64,000 bases of DNA, from the NCBI RefSeq assembly GCF_030272615.1, contig NC_081406.1:145242091-145306090 (forward strand), in the 5' to 3' direction. A program made the position numbers and the translations under genes. The notes below the pieces were generated by a model. That model searched no databases. It saw only the letters and a list, made by a program, of their open reading frames with translations, and had not been told where the DNA came from. The number at the start of each line of letters is the position of its first letter. Within the stretch, counting starts at the first letter, position 1. Below are positions 22,297 through 34,683 of the stretch, in pieces. This DNA comes from Cryptomeria japonica. Its lineage: Eukaryota > Streptophyta > Pinopsida > Cupressales > Cupressaceae.

Positions 22297-25200
22297 TCAG
22301 TTGTGTACTGCAAACTGCACATAGTTAGGGGCCTCTTTACACTTATCATCAATACCAACCCTAACACCTATGACAAACTTGGAGTAGGCTGTTTCAGTTG
22401 CAATTAATTTGTCTATAGAAGAATAATATACAGGTTCATTTATATAACCATTTTCCATTACTTTCTGAATAGCAACATTTATTATTTCCTCATATTCCTT
22501 CCTCCATTCATCAAAAGGCTTTAACTCTGAATTCTGCTTATGGAGGGAAGGAATAGTCCAATGCTTTAAGTCATTGGATCTTTGTATTCTCTCCCTAATT
22601 ACATCATCTTTGTCTTCTAAAAAGTGAATTTCACTAACCAATAATCCATATGCTCTGCAGAAAGCTGATAGCAGTTGTGGTGGCTTGGACATATATAAAA
22701 CTCCAACACTCAAATCCTTAATCTTTGCTCCTAAACCTTTCCACCCTTCAAAAATCTCCTTTAAATCAGCCAAGAACTTAGAACACTGCACAACTCCTTC
22801 AGAAAGAATACAAAAAGACTTGTAAACATCCTTAATTTTATTTAAAATCTCTCTCAACAAATGTGACAAGGTCCCCTTAATCATCATTAACAACTTATAT
22901 TTCATAATTAATTCCATTACCACCATTTGCTAATCCTTGGCCTGTATTTGCAGTTGAAGCTCAATTACCTTTTGTTCTAAAGCTTGCACCTATTCGACAC
23001 TCTTTGATGATTCTCCTTGTGTAACCATAGGAGGCAATGACACTATCTTCTCCTCCAATTTCTTCTTGAGCCGAACATTCTCCATGCTCATCTTAGTATA
23101 ATTATGATGCATTTGTATACTCTCCTACAGATAAGTTAAATTCTCCTTTGCTTGAAACTTGACTGCATCTAGAGAAAACATAGCAGAATGCATTGTCAAG
23201 GTTATTGCTTCTACTACGGAAGTATCCTTCAATATCCTTATAATATCACCATCCCCTATTGTTTCTTCTACACCAATCGAAACTCAGGGCTTGTTTGTAC
23301 TTGGAGATTTTGCCCATTGTGCTAACACCTAGATAGTAAGATGATAACCAAAGCCAGTCTAACCTTCTTCTTTCTCAAACTCTACAGGGAACATTGGATC
23401 TAGTTGTTGTCTTATTTGATTTAATAAAAACATAGTTTCTAAATTCCAACTTGGTATAAGTAACATCCCACTATCCTTAACCACCTATCTAGACTCCTCT
23501 GGGGTGACATGATCTAGATTAAGATCCTCATAAGACTGGATCTTAGGAACTCCCTCTGGTGGTCCTACCACTTGTAACCACAAAGCCTTAAACTAAGATG
23601 TTTTAACAAAATCATCATCTGAGATAAACATATGAGCAACGATTTCTCGCTCATCTTCACACTCTTCAAGTGGAATGGGATAGCCAAATGCACTCCTACT
23701 ATGAGGTTCCTCCATCATTGGCACATACCTCAGAGGTGAAGTAAGGACCTGTCCAACTTCTTCATAATGGGATCCCCTTTCAAACTGGCCCTTTGCAACT
23801 TCCTTTTGTTGCTATAGTGGTATCCTCTGCTTCCTTGAAACATATTGTGGAACATACTCTCATGTTTGCTCATGTTCCATGTCATCCTGAAGGTTGTAAG
23901 TTCCAAAAAAATAGATTCAAAATTATCAAACATCTTCTCAATCCTTTCCACTGGCCTAATCTCTTTGGAAAATAATCCTTGGAAATTAGGGAGCTTAACT
24001 CTTCTCTCATTTTCCAACTTTAGAAGAATTGTCCACTTGTTTCTCCTTTGGAGAACTTGCTCTTTGGTGAGACAATCCCTTATTACATCTTCACTCAAAT
24101 CTAAATGATGACTAAATGGCTCTCTCTTGATTTTAGCCCTAAGCCATTCTATAAATCCTTCAGGGTTAAAGTTCCTTCTCTTACCATATCTCAAGGCATA
24201 TCTTGTTGCCAAATAATTCTGCAACCTATCAACAACCTTTCTTCCTATAGAAAGTTCACCAAACCTTGTAGATTGGGCTATTAATGAGCCCTTCCTCTGT
24301 TCTTCCAAATGCAACTTTTGAGTGTTAGACACAATGCACCACTGAGAGGGGGGTGAATCAGTGGTTCTCAAAATTTTCCCTTTAACTACCCTTATGAACG
24401 TATATTGATTAACAGATCTAACTGAATGTAGACTTACCAGTTAGTGAGGAGACTAAACATAAATGAACTCACACAAAGAGACATCACATAACACTAGTAT
24501 GTACGAGGAAAACCCAAGATGGGAAAAACCTCAGTGAGCAATGCTACTGGATTCTACTGCTCCAATCCAGCCTCACAATGAATCTTTGTTACACTGTTTA
24601 GGGCACCAACCCAAGGAGCACCAACCCCTAACTGATTTATGGCCTACAACCCAAAGGAGATACAACCCCTGCTAGTTTATGGGCACCAACCCAAAGGAGC
24701 TACAACCCAATAATCACAATGAACATTCAAATACAAAAGTAATATCTTGGTTACAAATGATTTTTGTAACCTCTGCACATAACTTCCTTCTGCCGGTGAA
24801 ACACCTTCTCTGCTACACTGGTTCACTCTTATGTTGCTCTCATCTGCTACTGCATTGCCAATAACCTCTATCGGTTCACCTCTACGCTTCTTCTGCTCTG
24901 CTGGATCTCCTCCTCACTGCTATTCTCTTCAGTATCCTCTACTGTCTTCCTGCTGGTATAACCACCTACAGGTTATCTCCACTGATGCAATCTAGCTGCC
25001 ATATTGGTTGCTCAAACCATACCGGTTAACCCTCTGTTGAACCCTATCACCAGTTTAACCTTCACTCACTCAGTCACTAGTCTCTTCTGCTATTTTTACT
25101 CCGTCTGATATAACTCTCTCATGCAACACTCAAACACTTCATAGAAGCCCTATCTTCTCTCAACCAACAACTCTTAACAATATATTTGGCTTGCATATTT

Positions 25201-28200
25201 ATAGCCTAGTCTTCCCACCAAAAGCCTATTCAAATTTTAGGCGGTTAGGGTTTTCCTCATTAACCTTGAGGCAAACCAAATCCAATCAGATCTTATTCGA
25301 TCTGATCTCCTAGACAATTGTTTTCACATCACCGCCATTAAAACGCCTTCCAAAACACATTTTCCAAACATAACAAACACAATCTTGTATCTCAACCTGC
25401 ATCTATCAAAACACCATTAATATCTATGTTGTTTCCTTCTTGAGGTTTTCTCACAATCTAATTTTCTTACTTTGATTCAAGTGCCAACAACTCCCCAATT
25501 TTTCTTTGTCATTCATTCTTCTTCGAGCCGCACTCCTCTGATTCGATCCACAAATCATGAGATCCATATTAAATGCACACCTATAGAAACACATATCCAT
25601 ACATGACACTTCACCTACCTATGTGAGCTTGCCACTTCATCTCTTTGTGGCATCCATGTCGACCTCCACCTCTGATAGATCATCTGTGTCGATATGAACA
25701 TGATCACCGACCAAACACTCAACCAGTTCTTCTTTTCTGTCGGTTTACTAACCCTGTCGGTATCTTACACTTTACTGGTTAGCCTTCATGTTTGTACTTT
25801 GTTGAACTATCGGTGGAACACCTTGACCGGTCACCAAACATGTCTATCCATTACATGCTCATTCTCATCAAGTAGAGTCACATCTCCTAGCCTCTTTGCT
25901 TCCTTACCGGTTCTCATGCTTACCGGTAGTCATCCTGATGACACATGTCATCAATCTTTAGTGGTTTCTATCTAAGGCATCTGCATGTTGGTTGCACTAT
26001 CTATCTTCAGCTGCTCCACTTTGCCTTCTTCATCATTAGATTGAATATCATCTCAGCCAGTTTGTCAAGTTGACAAACCCATCACTCTTCATCTACACCA
26101 GCATCCCAACACGCCTTCTCTGTCAGTTCAGTGCATATCCCTGATTTCATGCACTTGAAGCATTCCTAAGATTCACCAGTAGATTTGGTGTGTCCCTTCA
26201 AACACCTGCCTTTACCTTTTCTTCCTTATCTCACATAACTATGATGCACATTATGCATAATAGGAGATAGGCTCCACTTACCGGTCAAGTGACACCTTGT
26301 CGTCTGCATCCTGCAATGCACTCATGTGACTTCTCTGTTTGTGTAGCACATCTTCAAACAAGCACATGTGATCTAATGTGGGCACATTCATTGTCAGTCA
26401 TCTCTACAGATGGTGACTACATCTCTATTCAGTGGGAGTCCTGTTGTTCTGCAACCTCTCAACATAACGGTGACCTGTTCATCCTTCTCCTCCAATGTTG
26501 ATGTGATTTAGGTAACATTCTACCTCTTCATCACAAACAACATCCAAGCATCCTACTCATTGTCAACACTTCACTTACTAGTTGACATACTCTCCTTACC
26601 GATGATACACTGTACCAATAACCTTACAATTTCATCCACACAAGTCAGACACTAACTTGTGTACCGGTGACTCCAGTGATCATTCCTCTGAATGACATTC
26701 TCTTCCTTACCTTACCGGTGTTCTACAACACAAGGTGATATCAAAGATATCCCATCCTGTACTCCTCCATGACAATTTTGCACATACATCTCTCCTACCA
26801 ATAGTTATCTTGTATCAGTTGACATCAATGACAACACAATGCCAACACTGAGTCCATAATATTTGCTGCATAAATAAAAAGAAAGCTAATATGTAGGAGA
26901 CATAATTGGGCAATTGATGAGGAGGCTGAGGGAACCCATAGACTCTTATTATTGTATGATTTGAAAAGAGAAAAACATCTACAAATTTAAACCTCCCCTG
27001 CTCATCCATACGATTTTGCTTTGGTTTCAAGAAATCCATCACCTTGGTTGGAATTCTATCCATTATCACCCCTAGCCATGACATAATCTGTATAACAAAA
27101 TGTTGATGGTATGTCACATAATCAACACTTTCACATGTCTTATCCCAAATGTGACACCCTCTTTATACTGAGAAAGAAACAACATTTTTGTCAAAGAATT
27201 TGAGTTTAAGGCTTGAGATCAACTCATACTTATGCTGAAAAAGAATCAAATGAGATAACAAGGAAGAATACTTCATCTCTATCTCCATAGGCTTATTCAC
27301 TGTTGCAATCAACCCCTCATGGATCTTCCTATAAATGTATGCAACATAATTGAATTCCACATTCACATATTTGTGTTGAATCTTCATCCCCATTAGTATC
27401 ATTCCTACTGGCATCCTTACCTCTGCATCTACCCCCAAAATTTGACACAGAGCAAAATATGTTTTGATAAAATATTTTTCAAAGGGATCACGAACAAAAG
27501 GCTCTTTATCAATTGGGATAATTGGGGCTATATCTCCATGCCAATCTCTTTTCCTAAACAATTGAACTTTCTTTTCCCTATAATGTCGCTTTCTCTTCTG
27601 GTACTCATTTTTAAACCTTTCCATATCAATGTGCACAGTTTCATGTCTAGTTAAACCAAAGCAATTAACAACCTCCATTGGGCTTATAACAACCAAGACT
27701 GCACCTTCAACAACCCTCACTATTCTAGAAGCAGGTTCATACATTGTCGCCAAAGCCCTAATTAAATCAACTTCTACAAAAACGTCTAGTACTATCAGCT
27801 TAGCCATATCCAATCTCCAAAGATTAAAGACCTAGGGATTGGTTCATCTTTGTTATTGTAGAAATATTAGAATAAATTCCAACCTCTTTCTGGGATGCGA
27901 GTATTACCACACTATAAACGACCATCCATTAAGTCATCATCATCTTTTATGCTTATGGTAGACATGGGGAGCACATCCAACAAGTCTTGATACAATGGAG
28001 GTTCTTCTTTGTCAAATGGCTTTGTTGTAGCCACACTATGTTCCTTAATAGCAGCCTAGAGCACTTGAGCATGTTCCTCAAGTCTCTCTTCACAGACCTC
28101 ATGTTTTTCTGACAAATTGACCTTTACCACTTGAGCCTCCCTCTTCTTTCTTAGAGCCCTAGGTTTTTTCTCTTTCAACTCCTCTTCCTTCGACATTGAA

Positions 28201-28396
28201 GCTTCCCCCTTCTTGCTATTTTTTTTCTTTTTTGAACTAGGGATACTTCTGACTGGGAAACTTCTTGAATTTCTCGAGGGCATTCTAATTGCTCAGGTTT
28301 ATCCTCTTGAATCTTGATGGCAGGAGGGTTTTGTATATCTACATCAACCTGATGCCTTTTTCCCTTATATGAACTACCCCCCTTCTTTGACATCAT
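22297..28396 (-). pseudogene. xORF copy 1: long unassigned ORF downstream of pol
   Basis: Function unknown. After removing the solo LTR (24324-26847) and one 5-bp duplication, the span is about 3,571 bases, near 1,190 codons. In order: a Lys/Arg-rich N-terminus starting MMSKKGGSSYKGKRHQ (28396-28056); a globular part with VFVEVDLIRALATMYEP and VVNCFGL (27813-27163) and YFIKTYFALCQILGVDAEVR; a part with SWLGVIMDRIP and IIRVYGFPQ (27117-26848); then, beyond the solo LTR, GRKVVDRLQNYLATRYALRY and FNPEGFIEWLRAKI (24323-23730); and a C-terminal part with FLADLKEIFEGWKGLGAKIK (22926-22297). The order matches xORF copy 2 segment by segment. It has many stops and frameshifts. No transmembrane segment or signal peptide was evident, which argues against a classical envelope protein. 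Confidence 0.7.
24324..26847 (-). mobile_element. Solo LTR of copia type (2,524 bp) inside xORF copy 1
   Basis: Minus-strand start TGTTGGCATTGTGTTGTCAT (26847) and end GTGCATTGTGTCTAACA (24324). The flanks are ttgag (left) and ctgag (right), a 5-bp duplication with one mismatch. Removing it restores alignment with the uninterrupted xORF copy 2 near 45700. It contains no coding domain, has many accggt words, and carries the GAGAGGGGGGTGAAT box at 24342-24356 near its end. A solo LTR arises by recombination between two LTRs. Confidence 0.75.
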
Positions 28397-29591
28397 AACA
28401 ATTCACTAGAGAACAAAAACAAACTACCAAAATTCAAACAAAATGACCCTGAAGCTTAACCATGCATAAACAATTTTTGATCAAGGACTGCAATTCAATC
28501 CTAACAAGCTTAGCAAGTTTTAAAACACTTACCATTTTTGGTCTGCTAAGACAACATCAATTTCTGCTCTTACTACACTTGTCTACACTTCTTTTCATCC
28601 AAGCACTTCACTATTACATGGTCGCAACCCAACAATCATCTTTCAATTGCGAATCAATTTGGTGAAAATGAGCATAAAAACCAGTTCCTTGAGCAATAAA
28701 TGTGATAGGAAAATTGAATGAATGAATAGCTGTGCCTAGGTTTGAATTTCAACCATTGATATCAACCACGCAATCAAATCAGATAGATGAGCCAAAGTTG
28801 AAAACCCACATGGAAATCCACTAATGAATTTAGAAGCCATGTCTACCTTTTGCCTATAAGCCCTCTTCTTATTTCACACATGAGAGTGTAGGGTTTACAT
28901 TTTATGGTTCCCTTAAGTATGTGAAATGATCCAACTTTCATAAGAAAAACACATGGGGACACATAATGCACCATTCTTGTCAAACCTTAAAAATTAAAAA
29001 TCAGCCCGTGTGCCTGCTTAGCTTATATTTTCTTACCTGAACAAAACATGGGGGCACGAGAGGCTACAACCTTTGAATCCTATTGAATGCTTCATTGAAA
29101 AAAAAAACTCAAAAGTAAACCACAAGAGTGCGGGATTCTTCATGCGAGTAATGGGCACCACCTGTGGTTCCGCTGTTTAGATAACAAGATGAGAAAACAA
29201 CCCGCAGATACACGAGAACTATGCCAGGCATATAGAAAAGTACACGTGCAACTTAAACCAAGGGTAGTAGGGGTCATTAAAGCCCTAGGACCAAGGGGAC
29301 AACACGAAAAGGTTCAAATGACAAATAAAACTTTAGCGAATCAAAACCCCTTTCAGGATTAAAATCACAAAATTAAAACCCAATCCAACAACCAAAGAGA
29401 TATAACAAAATTTGAAATTTTTTCAGGATAAGGATGCGAAAATTGCCATCTTAATAGTGGCTCTTATTGGGGACACTTGGGAAAACTGAGCAAGATGAAG
29501 ATTCAGACTCTGGGACGTAGACCACACCAAAAAAAACAAAAAAACACAACTGTACATTATATATAAACCCAAAATTACTACGCTCGAAAAC
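28397..29591. other. Spacer between integrase and xORF of element C
   Basis: No credible gene. The first 400 bases next to xORF align with 47278-47690, beside xORF copy 2. Short A-runs occur near 29100. A polypurine or splice signal for xORF expression could lie here, but I cannot point to one. Confidence 0.4.
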
Positions 29592-30702
29592 TTAAGCAAA
29601 AAAGTTTTTATGGAACTGCCCATGCATAGGCAACTCCAAAATTTCACCTTCAGCATTCTGGAGAAAATAAGAATCCTCATCATTTTTCTCTACAATTAAA
29701 AAAGGACCCATCCACAATGGTGAACTTTCCATGTTTTCCTTTGTCCTCCATCCTAGCATTCCATTGTAGAACCATATCTCCAACAATGAATTTTCTCTCA
29801 ACAGTCCTTTTATCAAACAAGTATTTTGCGTTCTCCTACATTTTCAAATGCTTCTTCTTAGCCTGGTATCTAATCTCATCAAGCTCTACTAGCTCTTCCA
29901 TCCTTTCTCGCATTGATTCATCATTTTCACCGTATGCTTGCATAAACTTGTGGATAGGAAAAAGATTATTGATTGCTATCTAGCTTGAGACCCATAGACC
30001 AGTTCAAATAGAGACTTTCCTATAGATTTGTTAACAGTTAATCTATCTACCCATAATGTGAACCCGAGCTTCAAATTCCATGCTCTCTTGTTCTTTTCCA
30101 ACATCCTTTTTATAATTTTCATAAGGCTTTTATTACTCAACTCAGCCTGTCCATTTCCCTGAGGATGATATGGGGTTGAATAGAAAATCTCAATTCCATA
30201 AGTAGTACACAAATCCTTAAATTCCTTAGACCTAAAAGACATAGCATTATCTACCACAAGTCTGACTGGTACTCCAAACCTTGTAAGTATATTTTTCCAT
30301 CAAGAAATCAGTCACAACCTTGCCTGTAGCATTCTTAGTGGGAATAGATTCTATCCCCTTAGTAAAATAATTTGTGCCCACCAAGATCTATCTGTACCCA
30401 CCACTAGACTTATCTGCAATATCCCCATTGAAATCTATTCCCCACTGATAGAAAGGAGCCTCTACATGCACCAACTTTAAAGGTAATGCACTAGAAAATT
30501 TGAGCTTACTAGAAATTTTTTGAGAAGTTTCACATTTCCTTGTATGAGCATGTGTATCCCTAAATAAGGTGGGCCAATAATAGCCTTCCCTCAAAACTTT
30601 ATGAGCAATCATGTGTGCTGTGAAGTGTCCACCATGAACGCCCTCATGCAACTCCCTTACCACCTTCTTGGATTGATCCTGATCCAAACACAAGAGCAAC
30701 AC
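29592..30702 (-). pseudogene. Integrase of element C
   Basis: Zinc-binding region at 30702-30388: HEGVHGGHFTAHMIAHK, then GYYWPTLFRDT and KCETSQKIS, where the second Cys of the pair has become Ser. Core: YQWGIDFNGDIA (first Asp), MVDNAMSFRSKEFKDL (second Asp) and PYHPQGNGQAELSNKSLM (Glu) at 30257-29976. The C-terminal domain at 29816-29592 reads LLEIWFYNGMLGWRTK and GPFLIVEKNDEDSYFL. The frame is interrupted between the three segments (30258-30387 and 29817-29975). It is the end of pol. Confidence 0.85.
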
Positions 30703-30756
30703 TTCGTCCCTGTTTTTCTAAAATAGATCACCCTAAATCATAACATACTTTTGAGT

Positions 30757-31416
30757 TCACAATTTTAGTGATCTATTTTGGTGGTCTTCAATCCCCTCAA
30801 GGTGCTCCATATGCTGTAGGAAATGAACAATATCTGTGTACCACAACTGCCTCTCTATACTAGTGATCCTATCACCAGACACCTCTATATTGTTTATTTG
30901 AGAAACATTAAGGTTGGACTCAGCCATCAATTTTTCTAATCCTAATTCTCTAACCAATTTAGTGATCTGTATGTCCATATCAAATTTTTGAACTTTATTG
31001 ATCCACCTACCTCTGCGCCCAGTCACCTCAGATTGAGAAAAAACACCCTTGACAACTGAAGTTGGTACATATGCAACAACTTTAGCACATACCAGGTATT
31101 GTTTAAATTTTTTTACTAGTTTGACCAATGCATATGCCTATTTTTCGATAATATCATACTTGAGTTCTGCAGCCTGCAACATTTTACTAAAGAAGGCTAT
31201 TGGTTGTTCAAATCCCTAATCATTCTTCTGTAATAGTACTGTAACAATGGTATGAAATGAAGCAAAAGAGAACAACTGGAAAGGCTTATCATAGTCAGGG
31301 GATTTCAACATTGGGGATTCCTTGACAAATATTTTAATATAGGAGAAAGCATCCAATGCTTCTGATGTCCAATCAATCCCAACTCCTTTCTTTAGCATTC
31401 TAGAAATTGGCTTCAC
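30757..31416 (-). pseudogene. RNase H linked to RT of element C
   Basis: Segment 31416-31216 reads IDWTSEALDAFSYIKIFVKE and PDYDKPFQLFSFAS, where the usual first Asp-Ala context of gypsy RNase H is degraded. Segment 31128-30757 reads VFSQSEVTGRRGRWINKVQK, corresponding to the LLT/GRxARW...LQEFD region. It lies directly after RT and before integrase. Broken by a stop near 31140 and by short gaps. Confidence 0.7.
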
Positions 31417-31545
31417 AATTTCTACAAAATTGGAGACAAATATCCTAACAAAATTAATCTAGCCAAAGAATGATTGTATTGCCTTTACTGCTTTCAGAAT
31501 TGCAATCCTATCAATTGTTTCCACTCTTTTAGGGTCTATTCTCAC

Positions 31546-32499
31546 TCATTCTTTAGAAACAATATGCCCTGACAACTTACCCTCTGTTACAACAAAATTA
31601 CATTTCTTAGGATTCAATGAAATAGCATATATCAGTGCTTTTATAAAAATCCTCTCTAAGTGCACATAGTGGTCTTCAACATGTTTTGAAAAGACAGTAA
31701 GATCATCCTGGTATACAACCATGATTATATTTTTTAAGTTTGCAAATGCAACCTCTATAGCTCTCTGAAATGTTGTGCCAACATTTGTCAAGCCAAAGGG
31801 CATTCTAACATAAATATAAGTTCCCCAAGGAGTTGTAAAAGCAGTCTTGTATTGCTCTGACTCCTTGAATTTCACTTGGTTATACCCTGAGAACCCATCT
31901 ATCATGGAAAAGAGTTCACAACCAGTGACTTTCTGTAACATCACCTTCATATTCAGAAAAGGATAGTTGTCTTTTAGTGAAGCAATATTTAGGTTCCTAA
32001 AATCAATACACAACCTAATGTCCCTATTTTTCTTTCTGACAGGCACTACATTTGAGACCCAGGAAGAATGTCTGATTGGCTTGATTATTCCCCCTTCTCT
32101 TAATTTGGTCAATTCTTGCTACATCTTAGGAGCTATAATTGGATTGATCGGTGTCTATTTATGACTAAACAATTTAGCACTAGGTTTTATAGTTATTTCA
32201 TGTTGGATAAGATCCTTTTTGTAAGCTTTAAAATCACCATATGACCAAGCAAAAATTCCCTTATATTTCTTCAATAATTGTATCAAATTATCCCTAATAG
32301 TGGGAGTTAGTTTTTTACCAGTGTACACCATTTTAGGGGACTTCTTAGTTACTAGGTTTAATTCCTTTAAATCTTCCTTTATGGCTAACAATACCTTATT
32401 CATTGCACTGTCACTACCATCAAACACCCTTTCTAATGTAACTAGACCTTTAGGAATTTTATTTGTTTTCAATTGCACTAGGTCATTCCCAAAAACCAT
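31546..32499 (-). pseudogene. Reverse transcriptase of element C
   Basis: The N-terminal lead (32499-32155) reads VTLERVFDGSDSAM, TIRDNLIQLLKKYKGIFAWS and HEITIKPSAKL. The RT core (32112-31546) shows GGIIKPIRHSSWVSNVVPV, LCIDFRNLNIASLKDNYPF, MIDGFSGYNQVKF, MPFGLTNVGTTFQRA and the catalytic box VVYQDDLTVFS, then NPKKCNFVVTEGK. Catalytic aspartates are kept. A stop near 32155 separates lead and core; another at 31546 ends it. Confidence 0.9.
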
Positions 32500-32519
32500 G
32501 TCTTTACCATCAATGACTT

Positions 32520-33010
32520 CTATAAAGCATTAAAATCAATTTCCTGTGTTTCATACCTATCTATGCACTGGATAAACTTTAGTATGCCATCATCATCCTC
32601 AAATACTTGCCAGTTATGGATATTATCTGGTATTGAAGGTCTTGACTTTATTTCTACTTGTGACATCCCCACCAATGTAACATCATCAGACATTAGCTCC
32701 ATTATGTTTTTTTCTCTCTCTATCCAGTCAATAGAAAAGGCATAAAAGAATTCATTAGATTCCCATATGGCATGCATGTATTTCTTAAGCCTTTTGTTCT
32801 TAGTAGCATACCTTGACCTCACTTGAGATACTACTAATTCTGAGTCTCTAGAAAATTTTAATAGCTTAATTCCATGCTTGATTGTAACTTGCAATCCTAA
32901 TAATAGACCTTCATACTTGGCTGTATTGTTTGTACATTCAAATGTAAGCAAAAATAAGTAACTACATGTACACCTAGTCTCATCAAGGGGTCAGGGGTAT
33001 CTTTAGTGCT
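32520..33010 (-). pseudogene. Plant/archaeal-type RNase H located upstream of RT (element C)
   Basis: The minus strand reads FECTNNTAKYEGLLLGLQV, KLLKFSRDSELVVSQVRSRY and KRLKKYMHAIWE. The E and D of this RNase H type are visible, and the similarity to the second RNase H of element A (CTNNIAEYE, FGDSQLVIRQ) is clear. The N-terminal strand with the first Asp is lost in a broken stretch (33091-32952). It sits between gag and RT, not after the first RNase H as in element A. A conserved tail (FEDDDGILKFIQCIDRYETQ) links it toward RT. Confidence 0.7.
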
Positions 33011-33214
33011 TGAGGTTGTAGCTTTTTCAGCTTCTTGGATAGGCTTATCGTCCATCAAGTTGGTGTGGTAGGGCATATCATGCAATCTCATTTGCTTATG
33101 AAATCCTTGTCGATCCTAATGTAACCCCTTCTCATTTTTAGCCACTGTATAGCTTAAGTACCTAACTGCACTCATGAGCTTATCTAACTTATCCTCTTCA
33201 TAGGGTTGTTTGTT

Positions 33215-33835
33215 CTAGTTATTCTTCAGATTTTGTAATATCTTCACCTCCTCTCTCTTGCCAATTTTGCCAGTGGCCCTCCTATTATTCTCAATTCTTA
33301 TTGCAGCTTTAAAAGCATCCCTAAGAGTTTCAGGCTCCCTAGACCCGAGATCATAACCAAATTTCAAGTCAAATGCCTTAAGATAAAAAGCTAAGCTTAG
33401 TGCATCATTTGGATCCATATCACGAGGTATCCTACTCACAACTTTTATGAATCTAGCATTAAACTCTATGACCATTTCATTTTGATTCTTCTGGATAGTT
33501 GTAATTTCTCCCAACCTGAGCCTTGGATCATTGTGATCACCATATTTTTCTCTGAACACCCTTTGAAAATCATGCCAACTAGAAATGTACAAATTGGGAA
33601 GTCTTCTATACCAATCTCTTACATCACCAATTAGAGATTGCATAAACAATTTCCTAATAACATCTTCATGTTCAATCTCATAATTATTAATAAAATTAAA
33701 AAATATTCTCAAATGATCTTCACCTGACAATCCACTACACATCAAAAACTTTGGCAACTCAAATCTAATCACATTCTTCATTGGGTTAGGATAACCAGGA
33801 ATACTTGTTAAATCTAATTGTCTATACCTTTTCAT
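33215..33835 (-). pseudogene. Gag capsid region of element C
   Basis: The 206-codon segment reads RFELPKFLMCSGLSGEDHL, LFMQSLIGDVRDWYRRLPN, WHDFQRVFREKYGDHNDP and VIEFNARFIKVVSRIP, matching the retrotransposon gag capsid family. It lies downstream, in element orientation, of the gag N-terminal segment but in a different frame. No zinc knuckle is visible after it. Confidence 0.8.
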
Positions 33836-34080
33836 ACAAACTGTGGCCTTTGGAAAGGATTGCCTATTTGAGGCTGAGCAATAAGGGCATTCGGGTTGGG
33901 ATTATTTTGTATTATATTTCTTACAATAGGAAACTAGTGTGGTGATTGGGGATTTACTCGTGGTAGTGGTAGAAATAAGTGCATATTTGCAATCTGGGGA
34001 TTTACTACATGCATTTGTTGCTGAGCCTGCAAGTTTTGAAACTATTGCATCAATAGCTGATATTGCTGCTGCAATTGGTT

Positions 34081-34683
34081 TTATTGCAAATTCACTTGGG
34101 GCTGCACTAAAGGCACAAAAAATTGTGGTGCAGAGACTATAGGTATTCCAATAGGTACTGACAAAGCAATAGAAGCTGGCATGGGTATGGTATTATTTGA
34201 ATGAGTCACCTGAGACATACTACCATGACCAGTCAATAAATATACAATGGGAGGTTGGGGATTTACAAGTGGGACAAAACTGAGAGTAGCATTATATTGG
34301 CTAGAATTGGTGTCTTTCCTAGCTAATGAACTGAGATCCACTATCCTCCTTAGTAACTCTTCTTTTCTAATAAACATCTCTTGCCTTGTATATTCCTCTG
34401 ACAACTCTTCAACCTCCTTTTTAATTTCAGCATTAGTTACTTCCCTTGTCTTAACTCCAGAAACTGTAGCTATGTCAGTATTAGTGACAATGGCTTTACC
34501 CTTATTCAGGCTTAACATCTCAACAATTTTAACAACACTTTCACCTACACTCTCAAAAGTTGGACTTATTGACATTCCACCAAACATATCATCTTTAAAA
34601 CCACTAGTCTTGGATTCTTCTTCCCTTCTCAGTTGTTGCTTATGGGCTTCCTCATCTAACTCAGCTTGGAATTGTTTTTCCAT
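34081..34683 (-). pseudogene. Gag N-terminal segment of element C
   Basis: A 200-codon frame with a charged helical part (EKQFQAELDEEAHKQQLRRE, EVEELSEEYTRQEMFIRKEE) followed by a Pro/Val/Ser-rich linker (VPLVNPQPPIVYLLTGHGS). It looks like the disordered N-terminal region of gag, but that is by position only. The start upstream of 34683 is not resolved. Confidence 0.55.

Noticed and set aside
22297-28396. Calling xORF an envelope gene
   Set aside because: Its position fits, but I see no signal peptide, membrane anchor or cleavage-site pattern, so the name is not supported.
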